Of a stretch of 50,404 nt of DNA, positions 1 to 8,546 are shown piece after piece (the first letter of the stretch is position 1; each line of letters starts with the position of its first letter). The DNA comes from Akkermansiaceae bacterium UBA3385 (GTDB taxonomy: Bacteria; Verrucomicrobiota; Verrucomicrobiia; Verrucomicrobiales; Akkermansiaceae). A program made the translations under genes and the position numbers. The stretch is from contig DEPT01000053.1 in assembly GCA_002358905.1 (NCBI GenBank), positions 1-50,404 on the forward strand, read 5' to 3'. The notes under the pieces were generated by a model. That model ran no database searches. It was given only the letters and a program-made list of their open reading frames with translations, and was not told the origin of the DNA.

Positions 1-172
1 GAGCACGGCCGGGTAGCTAAGTGCGGAAGGAATAAGCGCTGAAAGCATCTAAGCGCCAAGTCCCTCCCAAGATGAGTTCTCCCTATAGGAGCGTGGAAGA
101 CGACCACGTTGATAGGGTGCAGGTGTAATTGCAGTAATGTATTGAGCCGAGCACTACTAACATCCAACAGAC
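1..172 (+). rRNA. 23S ribosomal RNA, 3' end (partial)
   Basis: The first about 170 bases match the end of bacterial 23S rRNA: the conserved 3'-domain text with GAAAGCATCTAAGC near 41-54, GATGAGTTCTCCC near 72, and GAGCCGAGCACTACTAAC near 143-160. The gene enters from the left edge, so its 5' part and any 16S gene lie outside the window. The 3' boundary is approximate because mature ends cannot be read from sequence. It sits upstream of 5S in the usual order. Confidence 0.95.
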
Positions 173-379
173 CTTATACAAACACCCCGGTGACAAGCAA
201 TTTCTGCTTGAATCGAATGTAACCGAGAGTGAGTGCAAGACAAGGAAAACGCAAAACCCAAAGCCACGCGGATGTCAGCCTGCTGCCCATGGCAGCCAGC
301 ACACAAAACAGCAAGCCGCAAGCGCAGATGATTACCGAGGTAAGCAGCGAGCAGCAAGGAAACGCAGAGCTCCCTGAAA

Positions 380-494
380 CCTGGTGGTCATAGCCTGATG
401 GCCCCACCCGGTCCCATTCCGAACCCGGAAGTGAAACATCAGCACGTCGATGGTAGTCGGACGACAGGTCCCGCGAGAGTAGATAGCTGCCAGG
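380..494 (+). rRNA. rrf: 5S ribosomal RNA
   Basis: A 115-nt segment with the typical 5S layout: the 5' strand CCTGGTGG pairs with the 3' strand CTGCCAGG, and the interior holds the conserved CCCACCCGGTCCCATTCCGA and the GTGAAACATCAGC region. It follows 23S by about 207 bp of spacer in which I see no tRNA gene. A strong terminator follows immediately. Confidence 0.95.
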
Positions 495-498
495 GTAA

Positions 499-540
499 AT
501 GAAGCCCCGAAACCGAAAAGGTTTCGGGGCTTCATCGTTT
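499..540 (+). terminator. rRNA operon rho-independent terminator
   Basis: A perfect 16-bp stem, 499-514 with 520-535, closes a 5-nt loop of G and A, followed by a short T-rich tail. It lies directly after 5S and ends the rRNA operon. Confidence 0.9.
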
Positions 541-926
541 GCGGGCCGCACCCGCAAATTTCGACCGAACGGAGAGAGGATTTAGACCTGCGGAGCAGGA
601 TTTCGTCCAGCCGCAGGCTGGATTTCGTTTTCCCGATGGTAGAGTGAAGAATAAAGTGCCATTCATAGGGAAGCAAGAGGCCGCTCAGTGTTGGGACTTC
701 CGTCTTCGCCCCGTGCCGGGGCAGGGTAGATAGCTGCCATCCGTCTTCGCTGCTGCGCAGCTACGCCGAGACAAGGGGGTAATAAAGTCCGCAGAACGAA
801 AGTTCTGCGGAATCTTTCGGAGCGAGGGACTTCTGTCCATCTCCGGTTATGTTTTCGGGACTAAAGTCCCGTGTTCCGATGATGATGCTGGCGGCTGCTC
901 GTGGGGGTGGAAAACGGGATGACTTC
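541..926. other. Non-coding interval with a series of small hairpins
   Basis: I see no credible gene here. The interval holds short inverted repeats of different sequence: 606-612/616-622, 708-713/717-722, the palindrome 752-761, a perfect 9-bp stem with GAAA loop at 789-810, and 856-871. The 14-mer GTAGATAGCTGCCA of the 5S 3' end recurs at 726-739. The stems resemble REP-type palindromic DNA or decayed rRNA-spacer sequence. Function is unknown. Confidence 0.5.
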
Positions 927-2099
927 TTATAAATGTGTTGCAGCGAGGTCATGTATCCATTCGCTGGCTGATTGGTAGCGCTTTTCCGGGCGTGGGGAAA
1001 TGGCGCGGTCGATGGAGGCTAGCAGGATGGGATGATAGGTGGAAATGAGGGCGGGATTACTGCTCAGGGGATCCGCAGTGTCGTAGATTTCGCGTTGTTT
1101 GGCTGGGGGAAGGCAGGTGCCGGTGAGTGTGTAGTACAGGGTGGCTCCCAGGGCGTATATGTCTGTCCATGGGCCCATGTTTCCACTGGTGCTGCCTTGT
1201 TCTGCGGGACTGAAGCCAGGAGTTTCCACGATGTTTTCGCCCAGGTCGCCGTAGGCTTCGCGCGCGGCGCCGAAGTCGATGATGACGGGGAGACCTGCGC
1301 GGGTGATGAGGATGTTGTCCGGCTTGATATCACGGTGGAGCAGTTGATGGCTGTGAATGTAGTCAAGTGCATCAAGGAGACGTACCATGAGGCCGAAGAT
1401 GCTGGATTGGGGGATCGGGCGTTCTGCTGCGGCGTACTGGGCGGCGAGCTTGTCCAGCGAGATGCCGTTGATGTATTCTACTACGTAGTATGCGGTACCG
1501 TGTTCTTCGAAATAGGAGTAGACTTTGGCAATGCAGGGATGGTCGAGAGTAGCCAGCAGTCGGACTTCGCGCAGGAAGTTGTTTCTGGCCCACTCATAGC
1601 GTTCCTGGCCTTCTTCCGGGTTGTGCATGCAGACATCGAGCGAGCCTTCATGGCGGTAGCAGAGCGAATCCGGGAAGCTTTCCTTGATGACGACGTCTCG
1701 GTTGAGCAAGGATTCCTGAGCCAGATAGGTTACGCCGAAGCCGCCCCCGCCGATGCAGCGCTGAACGCGGTAGCCATGTAGTAGTGTTCCAGCTGGAAGT
1801 TCTTTCGGAGCAATGGGGCAGGGTGGGATGTCTTCGAGTTCGCTGGTGGAATCTGGGAAATCCTGAATATCGATATCGGAAACGGGTTCTACACGGGCTG
1901 CTGCCAGGATTCCTTCCATAAAATCACCAGCAGGGCGGCTGTGCATTACCGAAGCTGCAGGTGTACGCTTAGGGAAGCCTCCGGGGGGTGCCGGAAAGGC
2001 AGGGGGCATAGGCGGGCTTGGCATGGCAGTGGGCGGTGCCATGGGGGCTGGTGCCATAGGGGCGCTTGGTGGAATGCTGGAGGAGGAATCCGGAGTCAT
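927..2099 (-). CDS. Serine/threonine protein kinase with proline-rich N-terminus
   Basis: A 390-residue Hanks-type kinase predicted to phosphorylate Ser/Thr of unknown targets in the cytosol. A Pro/Ala/Met-rich, disordered N-terminal region (residues 1-50) and an acidic stretch (about 70-100) precede the kinase fold (about 108-390). The Gly-rich loop IGGGGFGVTYLA is at 116-127, the ATP-binding lysine VVIKE is K139, the catalytic loop HRDIKPDN starts at H255, and the DFG motif is at 275-277. All catalytic residues are present. No membrane segment or sensor domain follows, unlike the larger kinase at 46-48.8 kb. The ATG at 2099 is supported by TCGACA-N17-TAGAAT just upstream. It is divergent from obgE and stands alone as a unit. 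Confidence 0.9.
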   Translation of the reverse strand: MTPDSSSSIPPSAPMAPAPMAPPTAMPSPPMPPAFPAPPGGFPKRTPAASVMHSRPAGDFMEGILAAARVEPVSDIDIQDFPDSTSELEDIPPCPIAPKELPAGTLLHGYRVQRCIGGGGFGVTYLAQESLLNRDVVIKESFPDSLCYRHEGSLDVCMHNPEEGQERYEWARNNFLREVRLLATLDHPCIAKVYSYFEEHGTAYYVVEYINGISLDKLAAQYAAAERPIPQSSIFGLMVRLLDALDYIHSHQLLHRDIKPDNILITRAGLPVIIDFGAAREAYGDLGENIVETPGFSPAEQGSTSGNMGPWTDIYALGATLYYTLTGTCLPPAKQREIYDTADPLSSNPALISTYHPILLASIDRAISPRPEKRYQSASEWIHDLAATHL

Positions 2100-2111
2100 G
2101 ACTTGTTGTGC

Positions 2112-2140
2112 ATTCTACCTTGCCGGGGTGCCTGTGTCGA
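2112..2140 (-). promoter_or_regulatory. Putative sigma-70-type promoter of the kinase gene
   Basis: On the minus strand TCGACA (2135-2140), a 17-bp spacer and TAGAAT (2112-2117) end 12 nt before the ATG at 2099, predicting a leader of about 5 nt. Confidence 0.5.
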
Positions 2141-2171
2141 GCTTAAACGCACGGGAGTTATTGCTTTAGGC

Positions 2172-2200
2172 TTGCCAATGTAGTGAAAATAAGCTAATCT
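2172..2200 (+). promoter_or_regulatory. Putative promoter of obgE, start codon at the expected +1
   Basis: TTGCCA (2172-2177), a 17-bp spacer and TAATCT (2195-2200). Only 6 nt separate the -10 box from the ATG at 2207, so the transcript may be leaderless. No Shine-Dalgarno sequence is present. Confidence 0.5.
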
Positions 2201-2206
2201 CTGGGC

Positions 2207-3247
2207 ATGTTCGTAGACAATATTCGAATTTTTGCCAAGGCCGGTAAGGGCGGGAACGGGCTTGCCTCGTTCCGGCGCGAGAAGTTTGTGCCCCGCGGCG
2301 GCCCTGATGGCGGCGACGGTGGTGATGGTGGCAGTGTGATTCTGGAGGTGAGCACCGGCACGAATGATCTGCGCAATTATTTCTATGATCCGAAGCTGGT
2401 GGCAACGGATGGTATGCCCGGCATGCATGCCCGTAAGCACGGCAAGGATGGTCGAACGGTTATCGGCAAGGTGCCGCCCGGTACGATTGTGTACCGCAGC
2501 AATGCCGCTACCATGCAGGAAGCGACATGGTTGGAACGCGAGGGTGATGGCATTGAGCTGGAGCAGATTGCAGACCTGACTGAGCCGGGGGAACGCTTCG
2601 TGCTTTGCCAGGGTGGTAAGGGCGGCCGTGGTAACTGGCATTTCCGAACAGCTACAGACCAAGCACCACTGAAGTTTGAGTACGGTACCGAGGCTGAGAG
2701 CGGGGTGTTCTTCTTTGAGCTGCGCCGCATTGCTGATGCTGGTCTGGTGGGGTACCCGAATGCCGGCAAGAGTACATTGCTCACCGCTATTTCCAACGCA
2801 ACGCCGAAGGTGGCCAGCTATCCGTTCACAACGCTGCAGCCCATTGTCGGTGTGGTGGAGTTCGAGGATTATCATCGTTGCATTGTGGCTGATATTCCGG
2901 GTATCATTGAGGGTGCATCTAACAACCGTGGCCTGGGGCATGAGTTCCTGCGCCATATCATGCGCTGCCACCTGTTGCTTTTCGTGGTAGATATGACCGG
3001 CCTGGAGCACGACCCTGTGGAGGCTATTCAGACCCTGCGTAAGGAAGTGAAATTGTATTCAGACGAGTTGGCAGCCCGCCCGTGGGTGATTCTTGCCAAC
3101 AAGATGGATGATGCATGCTCTGCAGAGAATCTGGAGATTCTTCGCCAGCGTTTTCCGAAGGTGGAGATAATTCCGATTTCCGCCGCCATGGGTGAAGGTA
3201 TACCCGCCTTCAAGGAGCGTTTGCAACAGTTGCTCAAGGAGGGTTAA
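2207..3247 (+). CDS. obgE: Obg family GTPase (ObgE/CgtA)
   Basis: A 346-residue essential P-loop GTPase that associates with the 50S ribosomal subunit and couples ribosome maturation to growth state. The glycine-rich Obg fold (about 1-158) begins MFVDNIRIFAKAGKGGNG and contains GGPDGGDGGDGG. The G domain follows, with G1 GYPNAGKST at about 183-191, the switch II DIPG motif near 228 and G4 NKMD near 298. It ends after the G domain, lacking the extra C-terminal OCT domain seen in some bacteria, which is common. There is no SD before the ATG. The next gene starts 3 bp after the stop, indicating co-transcription. Confidence 0.97.
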   Translation: MFVDNIRIFAKAGKGGNGLASFRREKFVPRGGPDGGDGGDGGSVILEVSTGTNDLRNYFYDPKLVATDGMPGMHARKHGKDGRTVIGKVPPGTIVYRSNAATMQEATWLEREGDGIELEQIADLTEPGERFVLCQGGKGGRGNWHFRTATDQAPLKFEYGTEAESGVFFFELRRIADAGLVGYPNAGKSTLLTAISNATPKVASYPFTTLQPIVGVVEFEDYHRCIVADIPGIIEGASNNRGLGHEFLRHIMRCHLLLFVVDMTGLEHDPVEAIQTLRKEVKLYSDELAARPWVILANKMDDACSAENLEILRQRFPKVEIIPISAAMGEGIPAFKERLQQLLKEG

Positions 3248-3250
3248 ACG

Positions 3251-4006
3251 GTGCTGGTTGCTGTTCTTTCCGATATTCATGCTAACCTGGAAGCTTTACA
3301 GGCTGTGCTGGACGATATGAAGTCCCACGGTGCTGAAGGTATTCTGGGACTGGGTGATTATATCGGTTTCAATGGCAACCCGTCCGAATGCCTCTCGTTG
3401 GTGCAGCCGCATCTCCTGGCTGCCGTGCAGGGAAATCACGAGGCCGCATTAGTGGATCGTGCCGTGTTCGGTGTTCCCATGTATATGGAAATGATGGACC
3501 GCACGCAGGATATGCTCAGCCCGGAGCAGTTGAGCTGGTTGCGCCGCCTGCCGAATCATACGGCCTGGCAGGATTGCATGCTGGGGCATGCAACGCCTGA
3601 GGCTCCGAAGCGTTGGGGCCGCATCGCCAATGTGAATGAGGCCCGCAAGGTATTTTCTTCTGTCAAGAATAGAATTTCTTTCTACGGGCACACACACCGG
3701 GCTACGATTTTCCGGCTTCACAAAGGGCAAGTGGAGAAAGTTGAAATCCGGTATGATGAGCGTGGGGATTTTACGCTGCATTTGCCCAGCGATTGCCGTT
3801 TCCTGATAAACCCTGGCTCTGTGGGGCAGCCGCGCGACCTGGACTGGCGTGCAGCTTATGCTTTGTATTGCCCGGAGACTGCGACTCTGCACCTGCGCCG
3901 AGTGGCGTACGATGTGGCTGAGGCGGGTAATAAGATTGCCCGCACGGGGCTTCCTGCATCGTTTGCGGAGGCGCTGCAGCAAGGCGCCTCTCCGACAGGG
4001 GATTGA
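3251..4006 (+). CDS. Metallophosphoesterase (calcineurin-like)
   Basis: A 251-residue cytosolic binuclear-metal phosphoesterase; the substrate is not clear from sequence. The family motifs appear in order: D-x-H in SDIHANLEAL (residues 7-16), GD in LGLGDYIG (about 35), GNHE in VQGNHEAA (about 60) and GHTH in FYGHTH (about 143). The length fits single-domain enzymes related to ApaH/PrpE or YfcE, but none can be assigned. The start is a GTG 3 bp after obgE, and the first residues run straight into the first beta strand, so a later start is unlikely. Its 3' end nearly abuts cysK. Confidence 0.88.
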   Translation: MLVAVLSDIHANLEALQAVLDDMKSHGAEGILGLGDYIGFNGNPSECLSLVQPHLLAAVQGNHEAALVDRAVFGVPMYMEMMDRTQDMLSPEQLSWLRRLPNHTAWQDCMLGHATPEAPKRWGRIANVNEARKVFSSVKNRISFYGHTHRATIFRLHKGQVEKVEIRYDERGDFTLHLPSDCRFLINPGSVGQPRDLDWRAAYALYCPETATLHLRRVAYDVAEAGNKIARTGLPASFAEALQQGASPTGD

Positions 4007-4041
4007 TTCAACATTTCTACCCGGGAAGGGTTCATAATTAT

Positions 4042-4974
4042 ATGAAAATACACAGTGCCGTTTCGGAGATGGTGGGGAAAACACCCCTGCTGGAGGTGCG
4101 GAATTTCAGCCGTGCACATGGTTTGAAGTCCCGGTTGTTCCTGAAATTGGAGATGAACAATCCTGCCGGTTCGGTGAAAGACCGCGTGGCTCTCAGTATT
4201 ATTGAGGATGCGGAGGCCAGTGGCCGGTTGCAGCCAGGTGGCACCATTGTGGAACCCACCAGCGGGAATACTGGTATCGGTCTGGCTGCCATTGGCTGCA
4301 CGAAAGGATACCGTGTGATTCTTACCATGCCTGACACCATGAGTGTGGAGCGCCGGAACCTGGTCAGGGCCTACGGTGCAGAGGTGGTGCTCACCTCTGG
4401 TGCTCTTGGCATGCAGGGTGCTGTGGATAAGGCAGAGGAATTGGCCCGCACTATTCCCGGTGCCATTGTAGCCGGGCAGTTTTCAAATCCGGCTAATCCT
4501 GCGGCTCATTATGCTACCACAGGCCCGGAAATCTGGGCTGATTGTGATGGAAAGGTAGATGCGCTTGTAGCTGGTGTGGGGACGGGTGGCACTATATCCG
4601 GCACAGGGCGGTATCTGAAGGAACAGAACCCTGCCGTTCATGTGGCGGCGGTGCAACCGGCTGCATCCCCGCTGCTGACGGGTGGCGTGGCCGGACCGCA
4701 TGCTATTCAGGGCATCGGTGCCAATTTTATTCCTGAAACGCTGGATTGCAGCGTGTATGATGAGGTTATTTCTGTTGATAATGATACTCCTCTGCGTATC
4801 GCACGTGAACTGGGGCGCCTGGAAGGTGTGCTGGTCGGTATTTCGTCCGGGGCTGCTTTGTGGGCAGCCATGCAGCTGGCTACCCGCCCGGAATGGGAGG
4901 GGAAGAATATCGTGGTCATTATGCCTGATGGAGCAGACCGCTATTACTCCACACCGCTTTTCTCCCATGAATAA
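4042..4974 (+). CDS. cysK: Cysteine synthase A (O-acetylserine sulfhydrylase)
   Basis: A PLP enzyme of 310 residues that makes L-cysteine and acetate from O-acetylserine and sulfide. The PLP lysine lies in NPAGSVKDR (K46), the substrate loop is PTSGNTGIGLA (about 72-82), and the phosphate-binding loop is GVGTGGTISGTG (about 180). The open frame extends upstream to 4003, but the ATG at 4042 gives the usual N-terminus (an S-E-M-V-G-K-T-P variant of the SIxELIGNTP start) and has GGGAAGGG about 11 nt upstream, one of the few SD-like sites here. The stop overlaps the thiE start by 8 bp. Confidence 0.95.
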   Translation: MKIHSAVSEMVGKTPLLEVRNFSRAHGLKSRLFLKLEMNNPAGSVKDRVALSIIEDAEASGRLQPGGTIVEPTSGNTGIGLAAIGCTKGYRVILTMPDTMSVERRNLVRAYGAEVVLTSGALGMQGAVDKAEELARTIPGAIVAGQFSNPANPAAHYATTGPEIWADCDGKVDALVAGVGTGGTISGTGRYLKEQNPAVHVAAVQPAASPLLTGGVAGPHAIQGIGANFIPETLDCSVYDEVISVDNDTPLRIARELGRLEGVLVGISSGAALWAAMQLATRPEWEGKNIVVIMPDGADRYYSTPLFSHE

Positions 4975-5584
4975 GAGTTTTGACTTGAATTTGTACCTCG
5001 TGACAGATGCGCCGGAGCGTTGCCGCTATGGTTTGCTGGAAACGGTGCGCCGCGCCGTGGTCGGCGGGGTTAGCATTGTGCAGTACCGCCGCGAGAATTC
5101 AGACCACGCCACTATGCTGACCGAGGTGCTGCCCCTGCGCGATTTTCTGCGTGGGGCAGGGGTGCCGCTCATTATCAACGATGATGTGGAGCTTGCTGTG
5201 GAAATTGATGCCGATGGTATTCACATCGGCCAGGATGACATGCCAGTGGAGCAGGCTCGCGCGTTGATTGGTCCGGATAAGATTCTGGGGCTTACCGTCA
5301 CCAATGAGTCAGAAATGGCAGCTGTGAATCCGGAGCTTGTGGATTATGTGGGCTGCGGACCGGTATTTCCCACCATCTCCAAGGATGATGCGCCCACTGA
5401 GCTGGGGGTGCAGAAGTGGGGTGAACTTGCTGCCGTCTGCCCGGTGCCTGTCTGCGCCATTGGGGGGCTGAATGTGGAACGCGCCCGGGCCGTGCGCGCC
5501 ACCGGGCATTGCGATGGCATTGCGGTGGTATCTGCCATTTGCGCTGCCGAAGATCCTGAAAAAGCTGCCCGCGAACTCGTATGA
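4967..5584 (+). CDS. thiE: Thiamine-phosphate synthase
   Basis: A TIM-barrel enzyme of 205 residues that joins HMP-pyrophosphate and thiazole phosphate to give thiamine phosphate. Recognisable motifs are LYLVTD at the start, VQYRRE (about 35-40), DDVELAVEIDADGIHIGQDD (about 70-89), VGCGPVFPT near 130 and CAIGGLN near 165. The reading frame is open back to 4682, but that part overlaps cysK; the ATG at 4967 gives the family length. It overlaps cysK by 8 bp and thiM by 4 bp, so the three are translationally coupled. No TPP riboswitch is seen upstream. Confidence 0.95.
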   Translation: MNKSFDLNLYLVTDAPERCRYGLLETVRRAVVGGVSIVQYRRENSDHATMLTEVLPLRDFLRGAGVPLIINDDVELAVEIDADGIHIGQDDMPVEQARALIGPDKILGLTVTNESEMAAVNPELVDYVGCGPVFPTISKDDAPTELGVQKWGELAAVCPVPVCAIGGLNVERARAVRATGHCDGIAVVSAICAAEDPEKAARELV

Positions 5585-6375
5585 AAACAGAAGACTTAGC
5601 CGCTGTACTGCAGAATCTGCGGGAGAAGAAACCGCTCATTCTGTCGCTGACCAATAGTGTGGTGCAGAATTTTACGGCCAACATGCTGCTGGCCGTGGGG
5701 GCATCGCCTGTCATGCTGAACGATGCAGAGGAATGCTCGCAGTTGCTGAAGGTTTGCGGCAGTGGTCTGCTGGTGAATGTGGGGACCCTGTCGCATGCCC
5801 AGGCAGAGGTGATGCGCCATGCAGTGGATGCAGCGCATGCTGCCGGTATTCCCTGGGTGCTCGACCCGGTGGCCGTGGGACTGCTGGGCTTTCGTACGGA
5901 ATTCTGCCGTGAATTGTTGAGCATGCACCCCACGCTCATCCGTGGCAATGCCTCTGAGATTATGGCGCTGGCCGGTGAGTCAGCAGGGGGGCGCGGAACG
6001 GATACTACAGCAGAAAGTTCCGCCGCCGTGCAGGCTGCCCGCAAGCTGGCGCAGCAGTGCGGCTGTACCGTGCTGGTTACAGGGCCCGTGGACTATGTAA
6101 CCGACGGCGCACGCATGCTGGCCCTCGGGAATGGGGATGAACTGATGACTCGTGTCACGGGAGTAGGCTGCGCCATGGGAGCGCTGGCCGCGGCTTGTGT
6201 GGCCGCCGCGCCCGATGCCTTCACGGGTGCTGCTGCCTGTGCGGCCATCCTGGGCATTGCCGGTGAACGTGCTGCAGCCCGCTGCCCGCATCCCGGAAGC
6301 TTCGCTGCTGCCCTGCTGGATGAGCTGGATGCCATTACGCCTTCTGATGTGGAAAAATTTACCCGAATTCTATGA
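5581..6375 (+). CDS. thiM: Hydroxyethylthiazole kinase
   Basis: A 264-residue ribokinase-like enzyme that phosphorylates 4-methyl-5-(2-hydroxyethyl)thiazole, a salvage step that feeds ThiE. Motifs: LTNSVVQNFTANMLLAVGAS (about 23-42) for substrate, WVLDPVAVG near 96, RGNASEI near 121, VTGPVDYVTDG for nucleotide, and the catalytic GVGCAMGAL near 196. Its ATG overlaps the thiE stop (ATGA). With ThiE it forms a short thiamine salvage unit; ThiD is not in the window. A transcription start for the next block lies in the 55 bp after its stop. Confidence 0.95.
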   Translation: MKTEDLAAVLQNLREKKPLILSLTNSVVQNFTANMLLAVGASPVMLNDAEECSQLLKVCGSGLLVNVGTLSHAQAEVMRHAVDAAHAAGIPWVLDPVAVGLLGFRTEFCRELLSMHPTLIRGNASEIMALAGESAGGRGTDTTAESSAAVQAARKLAQQCGCTVLVTGPVDYVTDGARMLALGNGDELMTRVTGVGCAMGALAAACVAAAPDAFTGAAACAAILGIAGERAAARCPHPGSFAAALLDELDAITPSDVEKFTRIL

Positions 6376-6392
6376 GAACAGGTAAATCCTGC

Positions 6393-6422
6393 TTGCTGTA
6401 TCCCCCGCTGATGTGGTAAAGT
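6393..6422 (+). promoter_or_regulatory. Putative promoter of the sialic-acid block
   Basis: TTGCTG (6393-6398), an 18-bp spacer and TAAAGT (6417-6422), 8 nt before the ATG at 6431. It sits in the only sizeable gap between thiM and the sialic-acid genes. Confidence 0.4.
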
Positions 6423-6430
6423 AGGGAATC

Positions 6431-7408
6431 ATGCAAAACGAACAGCTTTCTCTGGAATGGAAACAGCTGGCAGACTTGCCGGATGTTGAAGGTTTTGCCG
6501 GTTCCTACGCCGGCGTAAGTAACGGTGCTCTTATCGTGTGCGGTGGTGCCAATTTCCCGGAAAAACCGCTCTGGGAAGGCGGCCCCAAGCGCTGGACGGA
6601 CCGCATTTATGTTCTGCCCTCCAGCGATGGCTGGAAGGATGCCACTCCGCTTCCCAAGCCCCTGGGCTATGGTGCCACGGTAACCCTGCCGCAGGGTGTG
6701 ATGCTGATCGGCGGCAGCAATGCCGACGGCGCTGTGGCGGATTGCTACATGCTTACCTGGGATGGTGCCGATGTGCAGTGCAAGGCCGTGGCTCCGCTGC
6801 CCACCACGCTTACCGGCCACGCTGCCGCTGTGATGGGTGGTAAGGTATATGTGCAGGGCGGCTCCGTGGCGCCCGGTGAACAAGATGCCGAAGCCCGCAT
6901 GTGGGTGTATGACCCTGAGACTGATACCTGGAGCGATGGGGAGCCCATGCCCTGCCGTGGTCGCTTCCTGCAGCAGATGGCCACTATCGGCCACACTATT
7001 TATGTGCTGGGCGGTATCGGCCTGCAGCCCGGCGATGAAGGCCGCATGGCCCGCGAGATGCTGACAGATGCCTGGAGCTGGAGTGCCGAGACGGGCTGGC
7101 GCCGTCTGGCTCACTTGCCGCACTACTGCGGTGCCGCCCCCACGCCCGCCCCTGTGATTGGCGGCCGCATCTACCTGCTGGGTGGCGATGACGCTACGGT
7201 GAAGGGCTTTACCCCGCAGAACCACCCCGGTTTCCACAACCAGAGCCTGTGCTACTGCCCCGGCAGCGATACCTGGTATGATGCCGGCGAGATTGCCGTG
7301 GCCCGTGCCGTGCTGCCCTGCGCTGTATGGAACGGCATGGCTGTGATTGTGAACGGTGAACAGCGCCCCGGCAAGCGTTCGAACCAGGTCTGGGGTGCCA
7401 AGATGTAA
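6431..7408 (+). CDS. nanM: NanM-type N-acetylneuraminate mutarotase (Kelch propeller), no signal peptide
   Basis: A 325-residue Kelch beta-propeller similar to N-acetylneuraminate epimerase, which converts the alpha anomer released by sialidases to the beta form. The signature IVCGGANFPE lies near residues 35-44, and Kelch blades with VMLIGGSN, KVYVQGGS, TIYVLGGI and RIYLLGGD recur every 45-55 residues. In E. coli NanM is periplasmic; this copy has no signal peptide (MQNEQLSLEWKQLADLPD), so it is predicted cytosolic. It starts a cluster with a second mutarotase-like protein 7 bp downstream, a transporter and a sialidase, which supports the sialic-acid role. The exact substrate is inferred. 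Confidence 0.85.
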   Translation: MQNEQLSLEWKQLADLPDVEGFAGSYAGVSNGALIVCGGANFPEKPLWEGGPKRWTDRIYVLPSSDGWKDATPLPKPLGYGATVTLPQGVMLIGGSNADGAVADCYMLTWDGADVQCKAVAPLPTTLTGHAAAVMGGKVYVQGGSVAPGEQDAEARMWVYDPETDTWSDGEPMPCRGRFLQQMATIGHTIYVLGGIGLQPGDEGRMAREMLTDAWSWSAETGWRRLAHLPHYCGAAPTPAPVIGGRIYLLGGDDATVKGFTPQNHPGFHNQSLCYCPGSDTWYDAGEIAVARAVLPCAVWNGMAVIVNGEQRPGKRSNQVWGAKM

Positions 7409-7415
7409 TATAGCC

Positions 7416-8528
7416 ATGTTGAAGAATTTCTTTATTCTGGCCGCTGTGGCCGCCCTGCCACTGTCAGCCCAGTGCTGCCCCGGCTGCGGCAAGGCTGCAC
7501 CGGTCAAGGTGGCATCCCTGTCGCTGGCCGAGAGTCCGAAAATCTCTGACACCGTGGGGCGTGCCGGTATGGTGGCCAGTGTGGTGCGGACCGCTGAGGG
7601 ACCGCGTATTCTGGCCATTGGTGGTGCCAATTTCCCGAATGCCAAGCCGGGTGCCAAGACTCCGGCAGAGCGAGGTGCCAAGGTGTTCTACGATGAAATC
7701 CTGAGCATCAACCCGGCAGATGGCAGTTGCTCCGTACTGGCGAAGCTGCCGTACCCCATCGGTTATGCTGCGCATACCACCAAGGGCTGCTGCATGGTGA
7801 TTGCCGGTGGCTGCAATATGGAAGGCCACCTTGCCACCGTGACCCGAATCAAGGCCGATGGCAGCAGTGAGGCACTGCCCGCACTGCCCACCACCATTGC
7901 CTACCCCGCCTTTGTGCAGGTGAAAGGCAAGCTTTATGTGTTTGGTGGTCAGGAAAAGGCAGAATCCGTGACCTGCCTGAGCAGCAGCTATGTGCTCGAC
8001 CTGCAGAACCCCGCTGCCGGTTGGCAGGAACTGGCTCCCATGCCGGGCGAAGGCCGCATGCTGGCTGCTGCCGGCGTGTGGAAGGACGGCAAGATTTATG
8101 TGACCGGCGGTTGCTCTCTGCACCCGGATGCCAAGGGCGCTGCAGAACGCACCTACCTGAAGAGCACCTGGTGCTACGACCCCGCTGCCAACACCTGGAC
8201 CCAGGCTGCCGATATGCCTGAGACCATCGTGGCTCCCGCTACTCCCATGCCCACCATGCGTGGCGGCATGCTGCTGCTCTGCGGTGACCCCGGTAATTTC
8301 TACCGCGCCAGTCTGGCCGGCAATACTCCGGCTGACCACCCCGGACAGAACACCACGGTGTACAGTTTTAACCCGGAAACGGGAGTATGGGCCGTGGCCG
8401 GTCAGAACAGCATCGGCATTGCCACGGCCCCTGCCGTGAAGGTGATGGGCACCGTCTTCATCATCTCCGGCGAGACGCATCCCGGCGTGCGTACACCCGT
8501 CATCTCTACCCTGAATCTCTCCAAATAA
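7416..8528 (+). CDS. Exported Kelch-repeat protein, NanM-like paralogue
   Basis: A 370-residue beta-propeller paralogous to the preceding gene. It has a signal peptide (MLKNFFILAAVAALPLSA) followed by a Cys-rich QCCPGCG segment, suggesting either cleavage after LSA or lipidation; the standard lipobox is not clear. The diagnostic ILAIGGANFPNAK lies near residue 70, and later blades carry CMVIAGG, KLYVFGGQ and KIYVTGGC. The family resembles the cyclically permuted mutarotases found beside sialic-acid genes in gut bacteria. The open frame extends to 7356 inside the upstream gene, but the ATG at 7416 creates the signal peptide. Probable role: mutarotation of free sialic acid in the periplasm before uptake. 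Confidence 0.82.
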   Translation: MLKNFFILAAVAALPLSAQCCPGCGKAAPVKVASLSLAESPKISDTVGRAGMVASVVRTAEGPRILAIGGANFPNAKPGAKTPAERGAKVFYDEILSINPADGSCSVLAKLPYPIGYAAHTTKGCCMVIAGGCNMEGHLATVTRIKADGSSEALPALPTTIAYPAFVQVKGKLYVFGGQEKAESVTCLSSSYVLDLQNPAAGWQELAPMPGEGRMLAAAGVWKDGKIYVTGGCSLHPDAKGAAERTYLKSTWCYDPAANTWTQAADMPETIVAPATPMPTMRGGMLLLCGDPGNFYRASLAGNTPADHPGQNTTVYSFNPETGVWAVAGQNSIGIATAPAVKVMGTVFIISGETHPGVRTPVISTLNLSK

Positions 8529-8546
8529 CAACAAAGAAACAAACAT

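Noticed and set aside
1032..1781. Plus-strand frame of 249 codons opposite the first kinase
   Set aside because: The kinase motifs on the minus strand are complete.
4900..6430. TPP riboswitch near thiE or thiM
   Set aside because: I looked for the conserved helix pairs and the CTGAGA core upstream of thiE and found neither; the genes overlap one another.
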